Source: Bacillota bacterium
Lineage (GTDB): Bacteria > Bacillota > Clostridia > Acetivibrionales > DSM-1351
Length of the DNA stretch: 11,419 nucleotides
Assembly (NCBI GenBank): GCA_023436485.1
Contig: JAEZIU010000021.1
Span: 1-11,419 of the forward strand
Direction of reading: 5' to 3'
Shown piece by piece: positions 7,228 through 11,419 of the stretch. A model generated the notes under the pieces. That model had not been told where the DNA came from, searched no databases, and saw only the letters and a program-made list of their open reading frames with translations. Position numbers and translations under genes: made by a program. The first letter of the stretch is position 1. Every line of letters begins with the position of its first letter.

Positions 7228-7919
7228 TTGAATACCTCCTCAAAAAGTTCTTCTACGGATTTGCCCTCCGTCTGGCGAATATTATCAACAGTATCATCAA
7301 TCAGAATTCTTCTGTCCCCTACCATGATTACCCTGTCAAATATTCTTTCAACATCATTTATCAGGTGAGTTGAAAGAAGTACTACTGCATCCTCAGAATA
7401 ATTGTTCAAGATAATGTCAAGCATGGCCTTACGTGATGCGGGGTCCAGTCCTCCCAGCGGTTCATCCAGCAAATATACCTTTGCTTTTCTTGACATTACA
7501 AGGATCAGTTGAACTTTTTCCTGCATACCCTTTGACATGCTTTTAATCTTTTGATTTGGGTCAAGCTTGAATTGAGAAAGCATTTGCTGTGCCTTCGCCC
7601 GGTCAAAGTCAGAATAAAAATCTTCAAAGAAGTCCAGAGCATCCTTGGCTCTTAAATTATCAGCAAGATATGTTTTCTCCGGCAAATATGACACAATAGA
7701 TTTTGTATATTCGTCAGGTGATTTTCCGTCAATAAGTACCTGTCCTTCATAATCCTTTATAAGACCTGCAATTATCTTAATCATAGATGTCTTGCCACAT
7801 CCGTTCGGCCCCAAAAGACCAACTATAGTCCCACTTTCAAATGCTAGAGACACATTTTCCAGAACCTTTTTGGAACCATACCTCTTATTCAGCGAGTTTA
7901 TTTCAATTACCTTACTCAT
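7221..7919 (-). CDS. ABC transporter ATP-binding protein
   Basis: This is a single-domain ATPase of about 232 residues that powers the neighbouring permease. It has Walker A 'GPNGCGKTS' (37-45), a Q-loop position occupied by Glu in 'YLPEKTYL' (79-86), a degenerate signature 'MSKGMQEKV' (128-136, not LSGGQ), Walker B 'VYLLDEPLGGLDP' (148-160) and the switch His in 'STHL' (H185). The catalytic Glu in 'LDEP' is present. I chose the ATG at 7917-7919, not the in-frame one at 7938-7940, because AAGGAGGG stands seven bases before it. The start overlaps the end of the GntR gene by eight bases. The Walker motifs are intact, so it should be active. Confidence 0.94.
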   Translation of the reverse strand: MSKVIEINSLNKRYGSKKVLENVSLAFESGTIVGLLGPNGCGKTSMIKIIAGLIKDYEGQVLIDGKSPDEYTKSIVSYLPEKTYLADNLRAKDALDFFEDFYSDFDRAKAQQMLSQFKLDPNQKIKSMSKGMQEKVQLILVMSRKAKVYLLDEPLGGLDPASRKAMLDIILNNYSEDAVVLLSTHLINDVERIFDRVIMVGDRRILIDDTVDNIRQTEGKSVEELFEEVFKC

Positions 7920-8301
7920 TTTTGAGCCCTCCTTTTTCAATATCAGCTAATCTGCTCGATATTACATATATTATTTCTTCTTTCTTATAACCCAGCTTCT
8001 TCATCAGGTTGTAATAATGCCCGGTATACTCTTTCGCCATCTCATCCCGTGCTTTTTTTATTTTTTTCTCTTCCTGTGAAACATACCTTCCGGATGTTCT
8101 TTCTGTATACAGCAAGCCCTCTCTTTCAAGTTCTGATAAGGCCTTCTGCATAGTATTTGGATTAACCGAAAATTCTACCGCCAATTCCCTGACAGATTGC
8201 AGTCTTTGCCCTGCTTCCCAGATCCCTGAAACAATCTTTAACTTTACTTCATTCATTATTTGTATATATATAGGAACATTGGACGAAAAATCATTTGCCA
8301 T
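7912..8301 (-). CDS. GntR family transcriptional regulator, YtrA subfamily
   Basis: This 129-residue DNA-binding protein has an N-terminal winged helix-turn-helix (about 9-75). The residues 'SVRELAVEFSVNPNTMQKA' (36-54) cover the recognition helix, and 'EREGLLYTERTSGRYV' covers the wing. The C-terminal part is a short helical tail (about 76-129), far smaller than the effector domains of most GntR proteins, which is the mark of the YtrA subfamily. YtrA regulators repress their own operon with an ABC transporter, and this context matches exactly. The likely operator is the 42-bp palindrome at 8746-8787 over the operon promoter. The start has GGGGAGG at seven bases. The common Pro of 'LPSVREL' is Gln here. 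Confidence 0.95.
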   Translation of the reverse strand: MANDFSSNVPIYIQIMNEVKLKIVSGIWEAGQRLQSVRELAVEFSVNPNTMQKALSELEREGLLYTERTSGRYVSQEEKKIKKARDEMAKEYTGHYYNLMKKLGYKKEEIIYVISSRLADIEKGGLKNE

Positions 8302-8321
8302 CAGACCACCTCCCCTTACTG

Positions 8322-8729
8322 CTATTTTTCATTGTCTCCACTTGCCTTTCCCCATGTAATTTTGTAGCTCCCGGAGTGCTTTTCACCTGAAACTTTAAGT
8401 TTGTAGTCCCCGGACTTATCAAGTCTTACTGAAAAAGAGGATGTAGGTATATCCTTCCCTCCATAAACACTATGGCCCTTTTCATCCGTAATCGACATGT
8501 CCAGTTTTCCTTTGTTTGAAACAATATCAACATTTACATCAATCGGATTTCCTTCCTTTACTTTAATAGAGGTAGCTTTATATCCGTTAAATCTTTCATA
8601 ACTCATGGACATCATGCTTAAAGTATTGTTTTCAACAGATTTCAAAGTACTAAAGCTTCCGTATGTACATCCGGATAATAAAAATATAGTCGAAACAATT
8701 ATTAGTAAGATGTACTTTTTATTTATCAT
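8322..8729 (-). CDS. Small lipoprotein, first gene of the GntR/ABC operon
   Basis: The 135-residue product has a lipoprotein signal peptide: Lys-rich start, hydrophobic stretch (about 6-18) and lipobox 'LLSGC' with the lipidated Cys at 21. The mature part is predicted to be mostly beta strands. Its C-terminal half, with 'VRLDKSGDYKLKVSG' (101-115) and 'SGSYKITWGK', looks like a small beta-sandwich similar in style to prepeptidase C-terminal domains, but this is only an impression. It lies 20 bases ahead of the gntR gene behind the shared promoter. It may be a surface sensor or accessory protein for the transporter. I do not recognise a named family. The start ATG follows AAAGGAGAG by six bases. 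Confidence 0.85.
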   Translation of the reverse strand: MINKKYILLIIVSTIFLLSGCTYGSFSTLKSVENNTLSMMSMSYERFNGYKATSIKVKEGNPIDVNVDIVSNKGKLDMSITDEKGHSVYGGKDIPTSSFSVRLDKSGDYKLKVSGEKHSGSYKITWGKASGDNEK

Positions 8730-8745
8730 GGCGTACTCTCCTTTA

Positions 8746-8787
8746 AGTTGTATTATTGTATTAAGTGATTAATACAATAATACAACT
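8746..8787. promoter_or_regulatory. 42-bp perfect palindromic operator (probable GntR/YtrA site)
   Basis: Two perfect inverted 19-base arms (8746-8764 and 8769-8787) flank the centre GTGA. Each arm contains a repeated GTATTA unit. The palindrome covers the -10 element and likely start site of the downstream operon, so a bound repressor would block transcription. YtrA-type regulators are known to bind long inverted repeats at their own promoters, and the regulator is the second gene of this unit. As RNA the palindrome would form a long hairpin near the 5' end, but no T-run follows it. Confidence 0.8.
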
Positions 8788-8805
8788 ATAGTAAATTTGT
8801 GTCAA
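8777..8805 (-). promoter_or_regulatory. Sigma-A promoter of the lipoprotein-gntR-ABC operon
   Basis: On the minus strand, a perfect -35 TTGACA (8800-8805) and -10 TATTAT (8777-8782) are separated by 17 bases. The -10 element lies inside the palindrome at 8746-8787. This points to a strong promoter held in check by repression. Confidence 0.85.
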
Positions 8806-8814
8806 TAGTTTATA

Positions 8815-8857
8815 TAAAAAAATCCATGCCTGAGATGATTATCTCACGACATGGATT
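8815..8857 (-). terminator. Terminator after the MotA-like gene
   Basis: On the minus strand, AATCCATG and TGAGAT arms pair with their complements (8850-8857 with 8821-8828, 8841-8846 with 8831-8836) across a small internal loop. A T-run (8816-8822 in reverse) follows. It lies about 20 bases past the stop at 8878. Confidence 0.85.
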
Positions 8858-8877
8858 CCAGTATATTCATGTGGCCA

Positions 8878-9249
8878 TCATTCCTTTATAAAGGTATCAA
8901 TTATGTAGGCAGCCAACAGTCCGTAAAGAGTAGACACTAAGCAACCCGAAATCTTTCTTAATATGTCCGCGGCTGAAATTATGTTTGAAGCTTCTATGCT
9001 AAAGATAGAAATGAAGCCGATCAATGTTCCCAAAATACCGCAAACAATAAGATACTTCTTTGCTTTCTTTAAGATATGCTGTGTTTCCATTCCTTTTTTA
9101 TAATATGCTACAGTTAAACCAATGGCAGGGCCAAATACAATTAAGAAAGGACTTATTAAAAGAATCCTTTTAATATCTCCTCCCTCCAGCAAAAACGGTA
9201 CCGCCATAAAGAACAAAAAGATAAGAATTCCGATAATCCGATTCTTCAT
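8878..9249 (-). CDS. Minimal MotA/ExbB-like membrane protein
   Basis: This 123-residue protein has four predicted helices (about 4-20, 31-50, 66-84 and 98-117). The pattern follows MotA: 'LEGGDI' after helix 1 (21-26), 'SPFLIVFGPAIG' in helix 2, 'GILGTLIGFI' in helix 3 (71-80) and 'STLYGLLAAYI' in helix 4 (106-116). MotA is about 270 residues and has a large cytoplasmic domain between helices 2 and 3. Here that loop is only about 16 residues, and the Pro normally found at the start of helix 3 is missing, so ordinary torque generation is unlikely. An ExbB/TolQ-like or purely structural role is possible. The start follows GAGGAGG by seven bases. The gene lies just downstream of the two-component pair, with heptamer repeats in its promoter. 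The homology call is from motif memory. Confidence 0.6.
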   Translation of the reverse strand: MKNRIIGILIFLFFMAVPFLLEGGDIKRILLISPFLIVFGPAIGLTVAYYKKGMETQHILKKAKKYLIVCGILGTLIGFISIFSIEASNIISAADILRKISGCLVSTLYGLLAAYIIDTFIKE

Positions 9250-9271
9250 GAATATGCCTCCTCTGTTATTT

Positions 9272-9336
9272 TATGACTTTATTATAGTAGATTAATAGTC
9301 ATATGATTAGTTATCGAAGTCATAAAGTAAGTCATA
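9272..9336 (-). promoter_or_regulatory. Promoter with four TATGACT heptamers, probable response-regulator target
   Basis: A perfect -10 TATAAT (9281-9286) lacks a good -35 element; the hexamer 17 bases upstream is TAATCA. The heptamer TATGACT occurs on the minus strand at 9330-9336, 9318-9324 and 9297-9303, and in the opposite orientation at 9272-9278. NarL/LuxR-type regulators commonly bind heptamers, and such a regulator ends at 9337. A weak -35 together with upstream repeats suggests an activator-dependent promoter for the small membrane protein. Confidence 0.55.
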
Positions 9337-9981
9337 TTATGTTCCAAGACGTTCTCTTAGTATTTTTGCTGCTTTAACTCTATCATTGGTTCCGATTTTC
9401 TCGTAAATTGTACTTATGTAATTTTTTACGGTACCCTCTGTAATAAATAGTTTTGCAGCAATCTCCCTGTTTGAATAGCTTTGCGCCATTAGTCCTGCAA
9501 TTTCTGATTCTCTCTCAGATAATTCTTTGATGGAATTTTCTCTCTTAGTCGTATTAGTTCCCGATAATCTTGCCGCCAGTTTAGATGCAATATCCTTATT
9601 CATAGAAAATATCCCTGCAACTGAATCTTTTATACATCGTATAAGCTTTTCAGTCTGAATACTCTTCAAAAGATATCCGTTAGCACCATTAGTCAATGCA
9701 TCCAGAATATACTCATCGTCATCAAAGGTGGTAAGTATTATCACAATAATTTCGGGATGTTTCCGCTTTATCAGTCTTACACTTTCCACTCCATCCATTA
9801 CAGGCATTCTGATATCCATAAGAATTACATCGGGTTTCAATTGACACCCAAGTTCATAAGCTTTTAGACCATCTTCTACGGTTGCAATAACTTCTATACC
9901 CTCTTCATTTTCCAATATTGTCTTTAGGCCATCACACATAAGGGGCTGATCATCGGCAATCATAATTCTGATCTTTTCCAT
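9337..9981 (-). CDS. Two-component response regulator, NarL/LuxR family
   Basis: This 214-residue regulator receives phosphate from the adjacent kinase and should bind DNA as a dimer. The receiver domain (about 4-120) has the acidic pair D10/D11, the phosphorylated Asp D56 in 'DVILMDIRMP', T84/T85 and the conserved Lys K106. The C-terminal LuxR-type helix-turn-helix (about 150-212) shows 'LSERESEIAGLMAQSYSNRE' and 'TVKNYISTIYEKI', and all key residues are present. The start has AAAGGAAG six bases upstream, inside the end of the kinase gene. Only one base separates the kinase stop from this start, so translation is coupled. The nearest target is likely the small membrane gene downstream. Confidence 0.96.
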   Translation of the reverse strand: MEKIRIMIADDQPLMCDGLKTILENEEGIEVIATVEDGLKAYELGCQLKPDVILMDIRMPVMDGVESVRLIKRKHPEIIVIILTTFDDDEYILDALTNGANGYLLKSIQTEKLIRCIKDSVAGIFSMNKDIASKLAARLSGTNTTKRENSIKELSERESEIAGLMAQSYSNREIAAKLFITEGTVKNYISTIYEKIGTNDRVKAAKILRERLGT

Positions 9982-9982
9982 T

Positions 9983-11152
9983 TCACTCTTCCTTTCTAAA
10001 TGGAATAATTAATTCAAGACAGCTACCTTTTCCGGGTTCTGAATGCAAACTTATGCTGCCTCCAACTCCTTCCACTCTTTCTTTCATAGTTGTCAGGCCA
10101 AAACCATAATCAAGTTTTTTACACCCAATACCGTTATCCACTAACCGGAAAGTAATAAAGTTATTTTCAAGAGCTATTTCAAGAGTAAATCCATTACATT
10201 TTCCATGCCGGATTCCGTTTGTAATACCTTCCTTTAATGCTTTCAAAAGCACGTCTCCAACTGCTTTCGGTACATTTGATGTATTTTCAAACTGGTATTT
10301 TATTTTTACTCCTGTATGTATTTGGGTTTCCTTTATGATTTTCTCGACAGATGACTCAAAATCCTCAAAATCAGTAGAACCATTACTGATTGTCTTTATG
10401 GATTTACTGATGTCTCCAAAGCCCTTCCTCACCTCTTCCTGTGCCAGCTCCAGCTTGTACAGGGCCTTGTCCGTGTCCTTTTTCATAATTCTTTTTCCTG
10501 CTTCTATTTCAACAAGAACAGTAGTAAGTGTATGGCCGATAGTATCATGAACCTCTCCTGCTATTCTGTTTCGTTCCTTTATTATAGCCATCTTCTCAAG
10601 CTGTTTCGAAGTTTCTTTAAGTTGCTCATGAGCAGCTTCAAGTTCCTTCATGGTGATGTCAAGTCTGGAATGTTGATTTATAACATATTTTACAATACAC
10701 ATGATAAACGATATAAAAATGACAGATAAGATACCAGAAGCAAAATATGACGCTGACTCAAATAATTTTGCTGACTTATTCAAAACATATGTTATTATCA
10801 AAAATGTCAAAAAGCCGGCTGCCCAGACTATTATTCCAAGAAGTATGGGAAAAAATATGATTGTATCACCGATGAGAACCAAATAAAACATTCTGCAAAT
10901 TCCATATGTATCTATATTACTCATTATATACACTATAACCGCATCAATACAAATACTAGCTATGCCAATATTATAGAGTTTCTTTGATTCATACAAAAAC
11001 AAATATCTGATACTGACAGATGTTACTAAAATAGATGACAGTACAAGCAAAGCTTCCATATTCTTATTATTAAATGCAATTGTAAATGATAAAATAAGAA
11101 CAAGGAAAACAAAAAGCAGAATATTAAGCCAGAGTTTTATTGTCCTATCCAT
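9983..11152 (-). CDS. Membrane sensor histidine kinase, HisKA_3/NarL-partner type
   Basis: The 389-residue kinase has an N-terminal sensor made of about five or six transmembrane helices (roughly 8-27, 33-53, 60-78, 87-107, 110-125 and 137-157) with little extracellular sequence. It probably senses something in or near the membrane. A coiled-coil (about 163-192) leads to the HisKA_3 dimerisation domain, with phosphoacceptor H202 in 'IAGEVHDTIGHTLT'. The HATPase domain has N-box 'KEGITNGIRHG' (N312), G1 'DNGIG' (D339) and G2 'GFGLTTMKERV'. The layout resembles DesK/LiaS-type kinases. The signal cannot be deduced. The ATG is preceded by AAAGGA at a rather long 12 bases, so the start is less certain than in neighbouring genes. 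Confidence 0.95.
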   Translation of the reverse strand: MDRTIKLWLNILLFVFLVLILSFTIAFNNKNMEALLVLSSILVTSVSIRYLFLYESKKLYNIGIASICIDAVIVYIMSNIDTYGICRMFYLVLIGDTIIFFPILLGIIVWAAGFLTFLIITYVLNKSAKLFESASYFASGILSVIFISFIMCIVKYVINQHSRLDITMKELEAAHEQLKETSKQLEKMAIIKERNRIAGEVHDTIGHTLTTVLVEIEAGKRIMKKDTDKALYKLELAQEEVRKGFGDISKSIKTISNGSTDFEDFESSVEKIIKETQIHTGVKIKYQFENTSNVPKAVGDVLLKALKEGITNGIRHGKCNGFTLEIALENNFITFRLVDNGIGCKKLDYGFGLTTMKERVEGVGGSISLHSEPGKGSCLELIIPFRKEE

Positions 11153-11265
11153 AAATCACAAAAATCCTTTCAAATTTTGCTACAGGTATTAAGTATATTA
11201 TTTTGAAAAGCTTGCATTTAGGGTATTCTACCAATCTTCTATAACTACCATAATTCCCTTAATTT
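11153..11265 (-). other. Leader of the two-component operon
   Basis: This spacer lies between the terminator of the rightmost gene and the kinase start, so it must contain the kinase promoter. Minus-strand TATACT and TAGAAT could serve as -10 elements, but neither has a good -35 partner at 16-18 bases. I see no strong repeats here, so the regulation remains open. Confidence 0.3.
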
Positions 11266-11299
11266 TAAAAAGCTGCCAACATATTATGTTGACAGCTTT
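11266..11299 (-). terminator. Terminator after the Cys/His-rich protein gene
   Basis: Two helices, CAACAT with ATGTTG (11277-11282, 11286-11291) and AAAGCTG with CAGCTTT (11269-11275, 11293-11299), stack across a single C-A mismatch with a 3-base loop. On the minus strand the stem runs into TTTTT. It stands about 18 bases beyond the stop at 11317 and isolates the kinase operon from upstream transcription. Confidence 0.85.
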
Positions 11300-11316
11300 A
11301 AATAACATACTATTAA

Positions 11317-11419
11317 TTATTCTTCATCATGATCATGTCCGCAGCCGCAACCACATTCATCATCACATTCACAATCCCATTCCAGTTCAATCTTCTCGTG
11401 GCAATGCGGACATTCTATG
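11317..11419 (-). CDS. C-terminal end of a small Cys/His-rich acidic protein (partial)
   Basis: Only the last 33 codons are in the window; the gene continues past the right edge. The visible part has a CxxC knuckle ('ECPHCHEKIELEW'), then a metal-binding-like acidic tail reading 'CECDDECGCGCGHDHDEE'. It resembles the zinc-ribbon end of the clostridial CD1247-like small acidic proteins, which I recall being encoded between efp and spoIIIAA. That assignment rests on partial sequence and genomic position. The tail has six Cys and two His within 18 residues and would suit zinc or another soft metal. A terminator follows the stop. Confidence 0.7.
   Translation of the reverse strand, partial: IECPHCHEKIELEWDCECDDECGCGCGHDHDEE

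Noticed and set aside
7920..7940. Upstream in-frame ATG that would add seven residues to the ABC ATPase
   Set aside because: The stretch MKKEGSK covers the ribosome binding site AAGGAGGG of the internal ATG, which has ideal spacing.

Overview
The window is AT-rich and every convincing gene is on the minus strand, so transcription runs right to left. A complete eight-gene spoIIIA operon, an Asp23-type envelope-stress gene and strong GGAGG ribosome binding sites point to an endospore-forming, low-GC Gram-positive of class Clostridia. The gene style resembles Ruminiclostridium (Clostridium cellulolyticum) relatives, but that genus-level guess is an inference from memory.

Layout in the direction of transcription (right to left). 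At 11317-11419 is the C-terminal end of a small acidic, Cys/His-rich protein, followed by its own terminator. A membrane histidine kinase (9983-11152) and a NarL/LuxR-type response regulator (9337-9981) are translationally coupled. Next comes a very small four-helix membrane protein (8878-9249) that looks like the transmembrane core of MotA/ExbB without the cytoplasmic domain. Its promoter region carries four copies of the heptamer TATGACT, so it is a candidate target of the adjacent regulator. A terminator then separates a second unit of four genes: lipoprotein (8322-8729), YtrA-subfamily GntR regulator (7912-8301), ABC ATPase (7221-7919) and ABC permease (6397-7227). This unit is driven by a near-consensus sigma-A promoter embedded in a perfect 42-bp palindrome and ends at a strong terminator (6311-6366).

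From 6188 down to 730 runs spoIIIAA-AB-AC-AD-AE-AF-AG-AH. These encode the mother-cell ATPase, membrane proteins and ring proteins of the SpoIIIA-SpoIIQ channel, which joins mother cell and forespore and is needed for late forespore gene expression. The order is canonical and all genes look intact. A terminator after spoIIIAH isolates the operon from the downstream asp23-family gene (112-495), which has its own consensus sigma-A promoter. At the left edge another consensus sigma-A promoter (4-32) fires out of the window, next to a 13-bp perfect inverted repeat that includes a Fur-box-like sequence.

The most interesting points are the minimal MotA-like protein with its heptamer-bearing promoter, the 42-bp palindromic operator, the potential for two mutually exclusive hairpins around the spoIIIAA ribosome binding site, and the Fur-like site with promoter at the left edge. 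The sensor/transporter genes also sit between the Cys-rich gene and spoIIIAA, which are near neighbours in many clostridia as I recall. No rRNA, tRNA, CRISPR array or transposase was seen.
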